Shown in pieces: positions 17,790 to 29,868 of a DNA stretch of 64,000 nt. The notes beneath the pieces are model-generated. The model made no database searches and was not told the origin of the DNA. It saw only the letters and a list, made by a program, of their open reading frames with translations. The position numbers and the translations under genes are program-made. Numbering within the stretch: position 1 is the stretch's first letter; each line of letters begins with the position of its first letter. This DNA comes from Bowmanella yangjiangensis (lineage in GTDB: Bacteria > Pseudomonadota > Gammaproteobacteria > Enterobacterales > Alteromonadaceae), in the NCBI RefSeq assembly GCF_017255015.1, contig NZ_JAFKCS010000004.1:124001-188000 (forward strand), read 5' to 3'.

Positions 17790-18047
17790 ATGGCACACAA
17801 GAAGGCGGGTGGTAGTACCCGTAACGGTCGTGATTCAGAAAGCAAACGCCTGGGTGTAAAGCGCTTTGGCGGTGAGTCAGTATTAGCTGGCAGCATTATC
17901 GTTCGTCAGCGTGGCACTAAATTCCACGCTGGTAACAATGTAGGTTTGGGCAAGGACCACACCTTGTTCGCTTTGTCTGACGGTAAAGTTCAGTTCGAAG
18001 TGAAAGGTCCTCAGAACCGCAAGTATGTGAGCATCGTTGCTGAGTAA
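17790..18047 (+). CDS. rpmA: 50S ribosomal protein L27
   Basis: 85 residues. [20 protein letters not shown] is the conserved N-terminal tail that reaches the peptidyl-transferase centre, and the [15 protein letters not shown] motif follows. It starts 15 bases after rplU with AGAGGAG upstream. A terminator follows, so cgtA is at least partly separate. Confidence 0.98.
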   Translation: MAHKKAGGSTRNGRDSESKRLGVKRFGGESVLAGSIIVRQRGTKFHAGNNVGLGKDHTLFALSDGKVQFEVKGPQNRKYVSIVAE

Positions 18048-18066
18048 GCACCTATTCTTATGTACT

Positions 18067-18092
18067 AAAAGCCCCGCCATGCGGGGCTTTTT
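18067..18092 (+). terminator. rplU-rpmA terminator
   Basis: AAAAGCCCCGC-CAT-GCGGGGCTTTT stem with a T-run directly after rpmA. Confidence 0.88.
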
Positions 18093-18214
18093 TATATGGC
18101 AAAAAGGGGCGGTGTTGTGCATTTTCTGCACATAGACACCGGCCTTATGCACTTCAGGTGTCTTCTCATTCAGGATGGCACCTTTCTGCTAAAGTATTCA
18201 TATGGTCCTCATGA

Positions 18215-19390
<1,176 letters not shown>

Positions 19391-19397
19391 AGCGAGT

Positions 19398-19892
19398 ATG
19401 CAGATCTCGATGATTGCAGCCATGGCTAAAGGGCGGGTGATTGGCAAGGATAATCAGATGCCCTGGCACTTGCCGGCGGACCTGAAGCATTTTAAGCAGG
19501 TGACTTTGGGTAAGCCTGTGGTTATGGGGCGTAAAACCTTTGAGTCTATTGGTCGCCCCTTACCGGGTCGATTAAATATTGTGATTAGCCGCGCTGAAGA
19601 TTTCAAGCCAGAGGGCGTGACAGTGGTGACGTCTCCCGAGCAAGCTATAGCTGCTGCACAGGATTCTGCTACAAATGAGCTGATGATCATCGGCGGCGGC
19701 GCTATTTACCGGCATTTTCTTCCTCAATGCCACAGACTCTATATCACAGATATTGAGTTGGTAGTGGACGGTGATACCACCTTCCCAGACTACCAAGCGG
19801 TGGCAGATTGGCAGGAAGTGGCTGTGCAGCAGGTATCCCCTGATGAATCCAATGCCTATGCCATGACATTCAGAACGCTAGAGCGAGTTTAA
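19398..19892 (+). CDS. folA: Dihydrofolate reductase
   Basis: 164 residues from the ATG at 19398; the open frame extends further upstream inside cgtA, but that part shows no similarity. MQISMIAAMAKGRVIGKDNQ, MPWHLPADLKHFK (acidic active-site Asp) and VVMGRKTFESIGRPLPGR are DHFR hallmarks, and IIGGGAIYRHFLP is the NADPH-binding loop. Reduces dihydrofolate to tetrahydrofolate; the type of enzyme inhibited by trimethoprim. It starts 7 bases after the cgtA stop. Confidence 0.97.
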   Translation: MQISMIAAMAKGRVIGKDNQMPWHLPADLKHFKQVTLGKPVVMGRKTFESIGRPLPGRLNIVISRAEDFKPEGVTVVTSPEQAIAAAQDSATNELMIIGGGAIYRHFLPQCHRLYITDIELVVDGDTTFPDYQAVADWQEVAVQQVSPDESNAYAMTFRTLERV

Positions 19893-19918
19893 TTCTGACC
19901 ACCACACATGCCTAGCGT

Positions 19919-20020
19919 GGATATCGTCGATGAATGTTCCTGACAACACCGACATACCATTCATCCTTGGATATCGCCACTCATTTACATCCATGTAACC
20001 GTGGCATACCGTCCATCCCT
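19919..20020 (+). repeat. Tandem pair of imperfect ~51-bp repeat units
   Basis: Unit A (19919-19968) and unit B (19969-20020) both begin GGATATCG and end CATACC-rTyCATCC-yT; spacing between the shared CATACC words is 52 bases. A related fragment lies at 14452-14490 on the other strand. The repeat fills the folA 3-prime space just ahead of the terminator and may be a transcribed REP-like element or a non-coding dispersed family. Confidence 0.65.
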
Positions 20021-20026
20021 GAATAT

Positions 20027-20054
20027 AAAAAACGCAGCCTAGGCTGCGTTTTTT
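20027..20054. terminator. Bidirectional terminator between folA and the chemoreceptor gene
   Basis: A perfect 28-base palindrome, AAAAAACGCAGCCT joined directly to its complement, with A and T runs at the two ends. Confidence 0.87.
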
Positions 20055-20069
20055 ATGGTTGGCTGTCAA

Positions 20070-22094
20070 TCAGACGCGGAACTGTCTGATGGAGCCTTGC
20101 AGTTCATCGGCCAGACGCGCTACTTCGTGGCTCGAGTCTGTGGTTTGTTCTGCCCCTGTCGCGGTTTCTTCGGCAATGGCGACGATATTTTCCAGCTTCT
20201 CACTTATTTCTTGCGATACCTGATACTGCTCGCGGGCTGATTGTTCAATCTGACTCGAGACATCGTGTGCTTTGTGTACTGCATTGGTGATTAAATCCAG
20301 TGCAGATGTGGCTTTTTCTGTCTGAGTTACGCATAGCTCCGCCTGCTGCTTACCTTGTTGCATTACAGATACTGCTTTCTCAGCACCCACCTGCAACATT
20401 TCAATCATGGCGTGGATTTCCTGTGTGGATTCCTGAGTGCGGCTGGCAAGAGTTCTAACTTCGTCTGCTACCACCGCAAAGCCTCGACCTTGTTCACCGG
20501 CCCTGGCAGCTTCTATGGCTGCATTGAGCGCAAGCAGATTGGTCTGATCGGCAACGCCGCGAATAACATCCAGAATACCACCTATACTGGCGCTATCCTG
20601 ATGCAGTTTATTGATAACTTCCGCAGCCTTTTCCACCTCACGCGCCAACACCATAATGGTGTTTTTATTTTCATTGGAAATGACTTTGACCTTCTCGGCC
20701 TCAGCGTCAGCGTGGCGAATTTGTTTTAGGGTGTCGTCAGCACTTTGTGATACCAACTGAGAGGTACTGTTCATCTGCGTTGTAGCAGTTGCCACCTGAG
20801 CGATTTGAGATTTTTGCTCTTGAATGGAGCGGGTGGTTTGTGAAGTAACCGTTGAGGTTTCTTCAGAGGCTGCCGCCAGTTGGGTTGCACGGGAACTGAT
20901 GCCAGATATAAGCGCCTTCAGGCTATCAATCAGGTTGTTACAGTTTCTGGCCAGCTCACCAAATTCGTCTTTGGAGCTGTCATCCAGTTTTTGCGTCAGG
21001 TCACCTGAAGAAACCACGTGCAGCATTTCGTTGACTTTGGTCAGCGGCACGGTGATAGCGCGTACGCTGAAAAATGCGATGGCGGCTGCCACCACTGCTG
21101 AAATCAGCATGATGACATAGGTGCTGGTTGTACCATTGGCGACTGAGTCAGCTACGTCTTCTTTCACACGACTGGTAATATCGTTGGCTTGTTTAAGTAG
21201 TTGGTCTAAATCGGCAATACCTGATTGGATGTTAGCTTCGGAATTCTGCAAAGCGCGGACAGCTTCGTTTTGATGGTTAAGTCTTTCTACCTGATTGTTT
21301 AAAACACCCTTCGCGGATGAAATGGTGTCACTGATACTGTTCACCATTTCCAGTATTTCTTCCAGCATGCCGCTGTTATCACGACCAGCAGCGGATTTTT
21401 CCATTTGGTCGGCACTAGCTTTGGCATTACTTAATAAGAGTTTCAGCTCGTTACCAATGGTCTCAGCCTTAGTTAGATCTTCGGTACGGCTATATTGATT
21501 GCCAACTGTTACCAACGACATCAGTCCGGTTTCCAGTTCACGTCCCAATTTAGCCGCCTCGGCGAGTGCACCGTTACCTCTTGCTTGACCCAGATCTGAA
21601 AAATCCAGCAGTAGCGTTGAGGTATCGTCTGTATAGTCCTCCAGGTCAGATAGCTGGCTACCAAGTCGCTGAGCGAGCTCTAAATCAGCGCGACGATTAT
21701 TGAACATACTGGTAACGTTGGTGTTGTAGTCTGCATAGACCTTTTCAACTCTGGACAAGGTTGCTTTTAGTTCAGCCTGACCGCTTACTATTTGCTTCAG
21801 CTTTTGCATACCTGACTCAAAGTTAGTTCGACTGGATGAGAAACGTTGCAGTGCATCGTCCAAACGGGCTAAGTCTGTTTCGTAATAAGCCTCAAAAGTA
21901 ATTCTGCCCATATTGACAAAAGACACTTTTAACGCACTACTACTTTGAAGCGTAGGCAACGCCAAGGTGTTTACTTCCTCAGTAGCACTATCCACATCAC
22001 TCAGATTAACAAGAGAGGAAATGCTGACGACAAATAGCAGCAAGGTAATGATGGCAAAACCACCTATAACACGCATGGCTACGGTAAGATTCAT
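20070..22094 (-). CDS. Methyl-accepting chemotaxis protein
   Basis: 674 residues. Of two in-frame ATGs, the second (22094) has GGAG seven bases upstream. TM1 is at about residues 8-28, then a long mostly helical periplasmic sensor of about 290 residues, TM2 at about 325-343, a HAMP domain ([20 protein letters not shown]) and a cytoplasmic signalling domain with the conserved hairpin tip [19 protein letters not shown]. No C-terminal CheR-binding pentapeptide is visible (ends SIRQFRV). The ligand is unknown. No other chemotaxis genes are nearby. Confidence 0.93.
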   Translation of the reverse strand: MNLTVAMRVIGGFAIITLLLFVVSISSLVNLSDVDSATEEVNTLALPTLQSSSALKVSFVNMGRITFEAYYETDLARLDDALQRFSSSRTNFESGMQKLKQIVSGQAELKATLSRVEKVYADYNTNVTSMFNNRRADLELAQRLGSQLSDLEDYTDDTSTLLLDFSDLGQARGNGALAEAAKLGRELETGLMSLVTVGNQYSRTEDLTKAETIGNELKLLLSNAKASADQMEKSAAGRDNSGMLEEILEMVNSISDTISSAKGVLNNQVERLNHQNEAVRALQNSEANIQSGIADLDQLLKQANDITSRVKEDVADSVANGTTSTYVIMLISAVVAAAIAFFSVRAITVPLTKVNEMLHVVSSGDLTQKLDDSSKDEFGELARNCNNLIDSLKALISGISSRATQLAAASEETSTVTSQTTRSIQEQKSQIAQVATATTQMNSTSQLVSQSADDTLKQIRHADAEAEKVKVISNENKNTIMVLAREVEKAAEVINKLHQDSASIGGILDVIRGVADQTNLLALNAAIEAARAGEQGRGFAVVADEVRTLASRTQESTQEIHAMIEMLQVGAEKAVSVMQQGKQQAELCVTQTEKATSALDLITNAVHKAHDVSSQIEQSAREQYQVSQEISEKLENIVAIAEETATGAEQTTDSSHEVARLADELQGSIRQFRV

Positions 22095-22265
22095 ACGGAT
22101 CTCCATACAAACGGCTTGGTATCAGAAGATTGTTGCAAATTTGCAGTATTACTTCATCAAAAACCGACAGAACGCTTGTTTTTATTTTTTGTGAAAGGCT
22201 TAACAATAAGACAACTTATTGTATCGACGCAAAAGATTTAACCTGAAGGGCAGCAGATAATCGCC

Positions 22266-23075
22266 CTATTGCTGATCTACGCGATAAAAAATTTCTGTTT
22301 CAAGGGCGTATAAACTCAATTGACCTCCCCATATATAGCCGGTATCAAGAGCCAGGCATTGCTTATTGCCTGTGTGACCTTCTAAGGCAGCCCAGTGGCC
22401 GAATAGCACCTGCTGCGATGGTAAAAGCTGCAAGGAGGGATGCGTAAACCAAGGATACTGATTAGCAGATGCTGAGGTTACGCCGCTTTTAGTTTGCAGA
22501 TCCAACTGACCGTTGTTGCTGACAAAACGCATGCGCGTCAGACAATTGATAGTGAAGATCAGTCTTTCTTCGTCACTGGTGCATTCATCCCAGGCTTTGG
22601 GTTCGCTTCCGTACATGTTCCTAAGTAGCTCCTGCCACTTATCGGAACAAAGGGCATTGGATACTTGGTTTGCCCAATACAAGGCGTCGGCAAATTGCCA
22701 TCCTGGATATAAACCCGCATGCGACAGCAAGGTATGCTCATCCAGTAATACGGCCAAGGGGCGCTGGCGTAACCAGTCTACCAATTGTTTGATGTTGGGT
22801 GACGCGAGTAGTGCTTGGAAGCCATCTGACGGTTTATCTCGTTTGATACCGGCATAAACCGCTAAGAAATGCAGATCATGATTACCCAAGACGGTATCGA
22901 AGCTATCACCCATGCCATACAAAAATTGCATAGTTTCCAGCGCTTGTGGCCCTCTTCCGATAAGATCGCCAACGGCCCAGAGCCGGTCAGTGTTCGAGCT
23001 GAATCCGGCTTTTTCCAGCAGAGAGATAAGAGGGGTAAGGCAAGCCTGAATGTCGCCGACAACAAAAGTAGTCAT
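22266..23075 (-). CDS. apaH: Diadenosine tetraphosphatase (symmetrical)
   Basis: 269 residues from the ATG at 23075 (MTTFVVGDIQ). An upstream in-frame start would overlap apaG and add an unsupported 20 residues. Calcineurin-like motifs are GDIQ, AVGDLIGRGP, VLGNHDLHFLAVYAG and a later FGHWAALEG. Splits Ap4A into two ADP. It starts two bases after apaG stops, in the conserved lptD-surA-pdxA-rsmA-apaG-apaH order, and is the last gene. Confidence 0.95.
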   Translation of the reverse strand: MTTFVVGDIQACLTPLISLLEKAGFSSNTDRLWAVGDLIGRGPQALETMQFLYGMGDSFDTVLGNHDLHFLAVYAGIKRDKPSDGFQALLASPNIKQLVDWLRQRPLAVLLDEHTLLSHAGLYPGWQFADALYWANQVSNALCSDKWQELLRNMYGSEPKAWDECTSDEERLIFTINCLTRMRFVSNNGQLDLQTKSGVTSASANQYPWFTHPSLQLLPSQQVLFGHWAALEGHTGNKQCLALDTGYIWGGQLSLYALETEIFYRVDQQ

Positions 23076-23077
23076 AT

Positions 23078-23449
23078 TCAATTGATCAGGTTCAGTACCG
23101 CCAGCCGGAAGACGGCTATTGGCGCCTGAAAGCACTCCCCGCAGGGGCGCTGCATCTCATAATAGCCTTGCATACTGCCTACCGGTGTATCGAGCATGGC
23201 ACCACTGCTGTATTGGTAAGTCTCTCCAACCTGAATAATGGGTTGCTTACCCACCACGCCAGCGCCTGATACTTCCGTAGTCTTGCCATTGGCATCGGTG
23301 ATCAACCAATAGCGGTTGAGCAGCTGGACGGGTTCATTACTCTGATTGGTAATGCTGATATGGTAGGCGAAAGCAAACTTATTCCCTGCCGGATGTGAAC
23401 TGTCTACCAGGTACTCGGTTTGAACTTCAACAACTATAGGTGTTTTCAT
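23078..23449 (-). CDS. apaG: ApaG (DUF525) protein
   Basis: 123 residues, usual family length. Fibronectin-III-like fold with the conserved [20 protein letters not shown] segment and the C-terminal [11 protein letters not shown]. Its start overlaps the rsmA stop by ATGA, so translation is coupled. Its biochemical role is not settled; the position between rsmA and apaH is conserved. Confidence 0.95.
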   Translation of the reverse strand: MKTPIVVEVQTEYLVDSSHPAGNKFAFAYHISITNQSNEPVQLLNRYWLITDANGKTTEVSGAGVVGKQPIIQVGETYQYSSGAMLDTPVGSMQGYYEMQRPCGECFQAPIAVFRLAVLNLIN

Positions 23450-24252
23450 GCTTGGTCTTCTGGCTTGATGTGATTCGCCAGTGCTGCAAAATCTTTTAGA
23501 CTTAGATTCTCTGCGCGTAAATCGGGGTTGAGACCAAGTGTCTCAAAGGTTTGCTCGTCAATCAGTTCGCGTAAGCTATTGCGGATAGTTTTGCGACGTT
23601 GATTGAAAGCCAGCGCGCAGACACGGTTCAAATCTTCCAGACGATTAACCTGCACAGGTTTTACTTTGTGCGGAACCAGTCTGACAACCGCAGAGTCGAC
23701 CTTAGGTGCCGGTTTAAACGCGCCTGGCGGTACTTCCAATACTGGAATTACCTGACAATGATACTGCGCCATAACCGACAGACGTCCATAATCTTTACCA
23801 CCTGGTGATGCAGCTAAGCGCTTCACCACTTCTTTTTGTAACATGAAGTGCATGTCCTGCACTTTGTCTGCGAAGCTGAATAAATGGAACATCAGCGGGG
23901 TGGAAATGTTGTACGGCAAGTTACCAAAGATTCTCAGTGGATTACCGTCCTCGAGTAATTGCGTAAAATCATAACGCAGGGCATCACTTTCAATGATATT
24001 CAATTTGCTGGCGATGAAAGGATGGGTGCGCAGCCTGGCTGCCAAGTCCCGGTCAAGCTCAACTACAGTTAGTTTATCTACCAACTCACAGACAGGTTCG
24101 GTAATGGCACCAAGGCCAGGACCTATCTCCACCAGATTTTGGCCCGACTTTGGAGCAATGGCGCTGACAATCTGAGAAATAATATATTGATCGTGCAGGA
24201 AGTTCTGACCAAAACGCTTGCGGGCGGTGTGCCCTAAATGTTGCTTACTCAT
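23446..24252 (-). CDS. rsmA: 16S rRNA dimethyladenosine transferase (KsgA)
   Basis: 268 residues. [12 protein letters not shown] at the N-terminus, SAM-binding [14 protein letters not shown] and the catalytic NLPYNISTP. Dimethylates A1518 and A1519 (E. coli numbering) of 16S rRNA during small-subunit assembly; its loss gives kasugamycin resistance in E. coli. Overlaps the end of pdxA by ATGA and apaG by four bases. Confidence 0.97.
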   Translation of the reverse strand: MSKQHLGHTARKRFGQNFLHDQYIISQIVSAIAPKSGQNLVEIGPGLGAITEPVCELVDKLTVVELDRDLAARLRTHPFIASKLNIIESDALRYDFTQLLEDGNPLRIFGNLPYNISTPLMFHLFSFADKVQDMHFMLQKEVVKRLAASPGGKDYGRLSVMAQYHCQVIPVLEVPPGAFKPAPKVDSAVVRLVPHKVKPVQVNRLEDLNRVCALAFNQRRKTIRNSLRELIDEQTFETLGLNPDLRAENLSLKDFAALANHIKPEDQA

Positions 24253-25238
24253 TTGCGAATACCTGCTAATTCTATGGCTCTGTGCAATGCCACAGAGAAG
24301 CTGCCAACATCGGCTTGTGAGGTGCCAGCCAGATCCAAGGCTGTGCCATGGTCTACCGAGGTTCGGATAAAAGGCAGGCCTAAGGTAATATTAACGGACG
24401 CGCCAAAGCCCTTATACTTGAGTACGGGTAAACCTTGATCGTGATACATGGCAAGTACCGCATCTGCTTGCTGTAGGTATTTGGGCTGGAAAATCGTATC
24501 GGCCGGCAAGGGCCCCTGTAAATCAAGCCCTTCGGCTCTTAACTCATCAAGGGCCGGTATGATGACGTCCAGCTCTTCGCGGCCAATGTGGCCGCCTTCC
24601 CCTGCATGCGGATTCAGGCCGCAAACAAAAATTTTCGGCTTGGCGATGCCAAACTTCAGTTTCAGGTCCGTATTTACTATATGAATGACTTTATGCAGTC
24701 GTTCGCGGGTAATGGCTTTTGAAACATAAGCCAGGGGAATGTGAGTGGTCGCTAACACCACTCTCAATCCCTCGGTGGCCAGCATCATAACCACATCCGG
24801 GGTATTTGCCTGCTGCGCAAAGTATTCCGTATGGCCACTGAAGGAAATCCCAGCTTGATTAATGATGCCTTTGTGCACTGGGCCAGTCACCACGGCATCA
24901 AATTCACCGCTGATATTCTTCTCACTGGCCTGACGTAGTGTTTCAACTACGTAGTGGCCATTAGCACTGTTTAGCTCTCCGGGCACCACCTTGGCTTCAG
25001 CGGGAATATCGACCAGGTAAGCTTGTCCTGGCCCTAAGACTCTGTGATTGTCGGTGGAATAGGGCTGTAACTCTAGGGGAAGCCCTAACAATGCTGCACG
25101 CTGTTCCAGCATGTCACCGCTGGCAAATAAAACTAACTGCGCATCCCATTGTTGCTGCAGTAAATTTATGACCAAATCCGGGCCGATACCGGCAGGTTCG
25201 CCCGGCGTGATGGCTATTCTGACTGAACGTTGACTCAA
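24249..25238 (-). CDS. pdxA: 4-hydroxythreonine-4-phosphate dehydrogenase
   Basis: 329 residues. [14 protein letters not shown] at the N-terminus, [11 protein letters not shown] (metal His), [15 protein letters not shown] and [15 protein letters not shown] are PdxA signatures. Oxidises 4-phosphohydroxy-L-threonine in the DXP-dependent vitamin B6 pathway. It begins four bases after surA ends and overlaps rsmA, inside the conserved operon. Confidence 0.96.
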   Translation of the reverse strand: MSQRSVRIAITPGEPAGIGPDLVINLLQQQWDAQLVLFASGDMLEQRAALLGLPLELQPYSTDNHRVLGPGQAYLVDIPAEAKVVPGELNSANGHYVVETLRQASEKNISGEFDAVVTGPVHKGIINQAGISFSGHTEYFAQQANTPDVVMMLATEGLRVVLATTHIPLAYVSKAITRERLHKVIHIVNTDLKLKFGIAKPKIFVCGLNPHAGEGGHIGREELDVIIPALDELRAEGLDLQGPLPADTIFQPKYLQQADAVLAMYHDQGLPVLKYKGFGASVNITLGLPFIRTSVDHGTALDLAGTSQADVGSFSVALHRAIELAGIRK

Positions 25239-25242
25239 GGAC

Positions 25243-26535
25243 TTACTCCAAAACCTCGATATAGGCTTCGTCGCGCATCTCTCTTAGCCAGTTATCTGTT
25301 TCCTCGGCAAACTTGCGGTTAAACAGCAACTGGTAGGCCTTTTCCTGCTGAACTTTGTCAGTGGCATCACCGGTGCGTTTATCCAGTAACTGCGCCAAGT
25401 GCCAGCCGTGAACGGTTCTGAATGGTTGGCTGATCTCATCTTTAGCCAGCACATTTAAGGTGTCGCGGAATTCTGGTACGTAGATTTCGGGGTCTGCCCA
25501 GCCCAACTCGCCACCTTTTAAGGCTGAACCGGGATCGGCTGAGTGTTGCTTGGCTAAGGCGGCGAAATCAGCTTCACCTGCCAGTACCTGGGCACGGAAA
25601 TCTTTCAGCATCTGTTCGGCTTTTTCCTCGCTCAGAATCACCGAGGGTTTGATCAGGATGTGACGTGCATTTACTTCTGTGATTTCTACCGTTTGAACGC
25701 CGCGCAAATCAATGATCTTAAGAATGTGGAAACCGGCACCGCTGCGGATGGGGCCGATCAGTTCATTCTGTTTTTTACCTTGTACCGCCTCGGCGAACAG
25801 CGTTGGCATGGCGTTGATATTCATCCAGCCCATGTCACCACCATCAAGTGCCTTTGCGCCGGAAGAGGAAGCGATGGCAATCTTGGCAAAATCTGAGCCA
25901 TTGTTGAGCAGTTCCAAAACCTTTTCAGCGCGGGCACGAGTCGCGTCTACATCTTCTGGTGTCGGTTCAGGTGGAAAACCAACTAAAATATGTCCCAGGT
26001 GATATTCGGCTTGTTGCTGACCTTGTTGTTCAATCAGTTTCACCAGGCTATCGATTTCCTGCGGGGTGATGTAGATGCGGCGGCGGACGTTGGCGCGGCG
26101 CACTTCACCAGTGATCAACTCGCGGCGAATTTCTTCGCGGTAGCTGTCGTAGCTCACCCCTTCCTCGGCCAGCTTTTCCCGCAGAGTATCGAGAGTGACC
26201 CCTTCCTGGCGGGCGATATTGGCGATGGTCTGCTCCAACTGAGGGTCACTGATTTGGATCCCCATACGTTCAGCCATTTGCATTTGCAGATTGGTCAGAA
26301 TCAGACGTTCAGTGGCCTGGGTGCGAAGTGCCGCATCGGAAGGTAATTCCTGACCTGAAGTTACGGCGTTCTTTTTGACCGACGAAACAAGTTCCTGGAT
26401 TTCACTCTCAAGAACCACGCCCTGGTCAACAATCACGGCAACCTTATCCAGTTCGACCTGTTTAGCATGAATGCCCATGCTTGCCAGCATCAGCGCGGAA
26501 CACAATACTGCTTTTATTTTCATAGTTTTCATCAT
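25243..26535 (-). CDS. surA: Periplasmic chaperone and peptidyl-prolyl isomerase SurA
   Basis: 430 residues with a Sec signal peptide (ending near MGIHAK). SurA N-domain ([20 protein letters not shown]), then two parvulin-type PPIase domains (beginning near [10 protein letters not shown] and [11 protein letters not shown]) and a short C-terminal helix. Escorts outer-membrane proteins, including LptD, to the BAM complex. Its start ATG shares one base with the lptD stop (TAATG), so the client and its chaperone are translationally linked. Confidence 0.96.
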   Translation of the reverse strand: MMKTMKIKAVLCSALMLASMGIHAKQVELDKVAVIVDQGVVLESEIQELVSSVKKNAVTSGQELPSDAALRTQATERLILTNLQMQMAERMGIQISDPQLEQTIANIARQEGVTLDTLREKLAEEGVSYDSYREEIRRELITGEVRRANVRRRIYITPQEIDSLVKLIEQQGQQQAEYHLGHILVGFPPEPTPEDVDATRARAEKVLELLNNGSDFAKIAIASSSGAKALDGGDMGWMNINAMPTLFAEAVQGKKQNELIGPIRSGAGFHILKIIDLRGVQTVEITEVNARHILIKPSVILSEEKAEQMLKDFRAQVLAGEADFAALAKQHSADPGSALKGGELGWADPEIYVPEFRDTLNVLAKDEISQPFRTVHGWHLAQLLDKRTGDATDKVQQEKAYQLLFNRKFAEETDNWLREMRDEAYIEVLE

Positions 26536-28748
26536 TAATTATTCAAAAAATACGGTTGTCTGTAGCCAAACAGCCCTTCGTCTAACAGGGTACGCGAACT
26601 CTTCTTACTGCCAACCCCTTTAAATACGAATTCGAGCAAGATAGTGGTATCAAACTCTTCAGTACTTTGACCACCAGCGGTATCAAAGCGATTACTCAAG
26701 TAGCGCATACTACCGAACTGTAAGGCCCAACAGCATGATTCATATTGTAAGCCAGTGAAGCTTTCGATGGTACGCTTGCCATGTAGATCCTTGTACCAAC
26801 GGCCAACCCAGTGCCAATTCTGACTGAGTGGCCAACTGGCAGTAACACCCAACTGGTTAATTTCTTCTCCAGAAATGTCCCTGACGTAGCGATGGCTAAT
26901 TTGTACTAATTTGTCAGCACTCATCTGATAGTCCAACGTCAGATTGCTACGCTCCACTTTTTGATTGGAAGAAGACAATTGCAGTGCTGAACGCGCCACC
27001 CATTTACTACTTAGACGCCAATCCAATTCAGCGGCCAAGGCTGAACGGTCATCTTCCCGACTGTATTCCTTCAGCTTGGTATTGTTGAAGTAAAATATCT
27101 GCCCCAGACTGAGTTTGAATCTCTCCTGATGGTTTTTATCCAGCAGGCGGGTAGTTACTCCAACCGTTAAGTGGTTGGAGTCGCTGATGCGGTCCAGGCC
27201 GACAAACTCCTGCCCTCTGAACAACCCTGTATAGTCATTGAGTAAGCGGTTACTATCATACAGCCCTATGCCATCCTGATTTTCGTAGCTGGTATACAAA
27301 TACTGAAACTTTGGTTCCAGTGTCTGAGTCATGTTGCTGCCAAAGAGTTCCGTTTCGCGTTCGAAATTGATGGCACCATAAATCCGCCCTTGCCCCAGAG
27401 TGCGACTGACATTTTCCTGCAATGCTGAACCTTCTGGTAAATCCTGCTTGTACCAGGTTTGCAATAAGCTGGCTTCGGTGAGCAACTCGCCCCAGGCATT
27501 TTGCAGCGGTACGCTCAAAGTCGGCATCATGTGTAAACGCGTCGCCGAAGGCGTATCGTCACGCCCGTCTTCAAAATGCGCCAGCTCTGAACGCACCCTG
27601 AAGTTCAGATATTCTGATAACGGTTGGCGGTAGTTCAGTTTAAGTTCGGGCACGGCCCGGTAGGCACTTGGGTGGTCACCGATGATTTCAAAGTCTCGCA
27701 CCTCAGCGGAAAAGTCCAACGGCTCGGAGTAGTAGTTTACCGCCAGGGTTTGATACATATGCGTATCCCCCCGGTTAAAGTAATCAGAGCCTAAATCAAC
27801 AAAGTAGTTGTCATCACTCAGGCCGTTTATCTCTGCGCTTACTTGCCAGTTCTCAGACAGCTTGCCCTGGTGCAGGAAACGATAGAAGTAGCGGGACTTA
27901 TCCAAATCATAGCGTCGATCGTCAGGCAGATATTCCACATCAATCTGACCCTGATGTTCTTCGGTCAGATAACGAAACTCTGTTTTTAGTTGTACACCAC
28001 GGTCGGTCATCACACGGGGGCTGAAGGTCGCGTCATAATTAGGCGCAATGTTCCAATAAAAGGGTTGCTCATAGCTCACCCCCACTTTGTCTGAGGTAGA
28101 CATTTTTGGGAACAATAAGCCCGTTTGACGTTCGTCTGTTACAGGAAACTTAAAATACGGCAGATAAAAAACCGGCACACCGCCCAGATAAAAACGGGTA
28201 TTGCGTGCTGTTCCCCAATTGTCATTTGGGCTCAGTTCCAAACTACTGGCACGAATCTGCCAGTCCTCACTACCTTCCGGACAGGTCGTAAAGCTGACGT
28301 CTTTAAGTGCTAACCCTTCTTTGTTGTCTAGCTGAATACTGTCAGCTCGCCCACGACCTGCAAAGCCCAGCATTTGATATTCTGTACTGTCCAGACGCAA
28401 TTGGCCTGATGCTAAATCCAAATCAATCTGTTCACTGTTTACCTGAATTTGCTGATCCAAAAAGCGGATATTGCCGTCGGCATGCAAGGTTTTGTCCGCT
28501 TTATTGATTTCAGCGCGCTGGGCTTGAATATGTCCTTGTTCACTGACGATTTCGACGTTACCGCTAAACTGTGCCAGAGTATCCTGCTGTATTTGTGTTT
28601 TTGCCGCTTTTACATGGATGTCGCCTGGGTTGCTCAAGTTGGTTTGCGGCAGTTGTGGCATCAAAGGAACTGGACATTCAGTTTGTTGCGCCGCTGCAGC
28701 CGAGCTGAACAGCCAGAAAATGGCAAAAGACAGGCGCTTCATTCTCAT
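26535..28748 (-). CDS. lptD: LPS-assembly outer-membrane protein LptD
   Basis: 737 residues with a signal peptide (ending near AAAAQQ). N-terminal OstA/LptA-like beta-jellyroll (AQFSGNVEIVSEQG, ADKTLHADGNIRF) followed by a large beta-barrel. Cysteines fit the LptD disulfide pattern: one near the mature N-terminus (QQTECPV), one in FTTCPEGSEDW and an adjacent pair in the barrel (YESCCWAL). Inserts lipopolysaccharide into the outer leaflet together with LptE. First gene of the six-gene leftward operon. Confidence 0.96.
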   Translation of the reverse strand: MRMKRLSFAIFWLFSSAAAAQQTECPVPLMPQLPQTNLSNPGDIHVKAAKTQIQQDTLAQFSGNVEIVSEQGHIQAQRAEINKADKTLHADGNIRFLDQQIQVNSEQIDLDLASGQLRLDSTEYQMLGFAGRGRADSIQLDNKEGLALKDVSFTTCPEGSEDWQIRASSLELSPNDNWGTARNTRFYLGGVPVFYLPYFKFPVTDERQTGLLFPKMSTSDKVGVSYEQPFYWNIAPNYDATFSPRVMTDRGVQLKTEFRYLTEEHQGQIDVEYLPDDRRYDLDKSRYFYRFLHQGKLSENWQVSAEINGLSDDNYFVDLGSDYFNRGDTHMYQTLAVNYYSEPLDFSAEVRDFEIIGDHPSAYRAVPELKLNYRQPLSEYLNFRVRSELAHFEDGRDDTPSATRLHMMPTLSVPLQNAWGELLTEASLLQTWYKQDLPEGSALQENVSRTLGQGRIYGAINFERETELFGSNMTQTLEPKFQYLYTSYENQDGIGLYDSNRLLNDYTGLFRGQEFVGLDRISDSNHLTVGVTTRLLDKNHQERFKLSLGQIFYFNNTKLKEYSREDDRSALAAELDWRLSSKWVARSALQLSSSNQKVERSNLTLDYQMSADKLVQISHRYVRDISGEEINQLGVTASWPLSQNWHWVGRWYKDLHGKRTIESFTGLQYESCCWALQFGSMRYLSNRFDTAGGQSTEEFDTTILLEFVFKGVGSKKSSRTLLDEGLFGYRQPYFLNN

Positions 28749-29013
28749 AGGTGGTGGGAAGTCCCTTTGATTGAATAAACAGTGACTATTGGCTAATGGC
28801 CAGATTTTAAGGGTTTCGACCAGTTTTACCAGCAGAGTTACAGAAAAGCAGGGTGAAATTGCGATTTTTTCTGCGACGGTGAGACAATTGGATGTCGATC
28901 TTTATTTGCGGATTGTTTCACTTAGGTACTTGCCGTCTTCATTTGCTAGTCCCGATTCGTTATATTTAGCCGCGCAACCATTAGCTTGACTACTTTCTAC
29001 AAGGATACGCTTC
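28749..29013. promoter_or_regulatory. Divergent lptD-djlA intergenic region
   Basis: 265 bases that separate the lptD operon from djlA and should contain both promoters. I see no gene and no clear operator. The lptD ribosome site is weak. Confidence 0.45.
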
Positions 29014-29859
29014 ATGCCCATATGGGGAAAACTGCTAGGTACGTTTTTTGGCTTTATGTTTGGCAGGATCCCCGGCGCTATTCTCGGCTTTATTGTCGGC
29101 CATCTGTTTGACAAAGGTTATAGCCAGAATTTTGACCAGATGGGCGGTTTTGGGCGCTTCTTCGGACAAGGCGATGACTTCAAACGCCAAGCTATTTTTT
29201 TCCATGCGCTGTTTGCTTGTATGGGGCATGTAGCGAAAGCCAGTGGCCAGGTCACCAACGAAGAAATCAGGATGGCGACCAGCCTGATGGACCAGATGGG
29301 CTTGACTGGTGATACCCGCCGAGAAGCACAACAGGCCTTTCGTGAGGGCAAAGCGGCTGATTTTCCATTGAAAGACATTCTGCTCGAGTTTCGTGAGTCC
29401 TGTCATGGGCGCCGGGATATTATGCAGGTGTTCCTGGAAATCCTGATTCAGGCGGCTTATGCCGATGGCAGCCTCGATGCTGCGGAACAAAAGGTGTTGG
29501 AAAGCGCAGCCAGTCATCTGGGCTTTCGTAAGCATGAATTGCTGTATTTGTTGTCAGTGTACGAAGCTGAACTGCGTTTTCGAACGCGTAGTCACCAAAG
29601 ACGCACATATAGTGGGCAAGCAGGTCGGCAGACCTACACCGATGCCAACAGTTTAGATGATGCTTACAAAATTCTAGGGGTAAGTAAGCAGGACGACATG
29701 GCACAAATTAAAAAAGCCTATCGCAAGCTTATGGCGGAACACCATCCTGACAAGTTAGTGTCCAAGGGCCTGCCAAAACAGGCCATGGAGATTGCTAAAA
29801 ACAAAGCGCAGGATATTCAGGCGGCGTACGAGCTAATTCGTCAGCAGCGGGAAAAATAG
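29014..29859 (+). CDS. djlA: Membrane-anchored DnaJ-like co-chaperone DjlA
   Basis: 281 residues. Glycine-rich N-terminal TM segment (LLGTFFGFMFGRIPGAILGFIVG), a central TerB-like helical domain (about residues 60-180), a Gln/Gly/Thr linker and a C-terminal J domain with the HPD motif (MAEHHPDKL). Stimulates DnaK at the inner membrane. Divergent from lptD, the same neighbourhood as in E. coli. AAGGAT precedes the ATG at normal spacing. Confidence 0.95.
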   Translation: MPIWGKLLGTFFGFMFGRIPGAILGFIVGHLFDKGYSQNFDQMGGFGRFFGQGDDFKRQAIFFHALFACMGHVAKASGQVTNEEIRMATSLMDQMGLTGDTRREAQQAFREGKAADFPLKDILLEFRESCHGRRDIMQVFLEILIQAAYADGSLDAAEQKVLESAASHLGFRKHELLYLLSVYEAELRFRTRSHQRRTYSGQAGRQTYTDANSLDDAYKILGVSKQDDMAQIKKAYRKLMAEHHPDKLVSKGLPKQAMEIAKNKAQDIQAAYELIRQQREK

Positions 29860-29868
29860 CCTGGCAGG

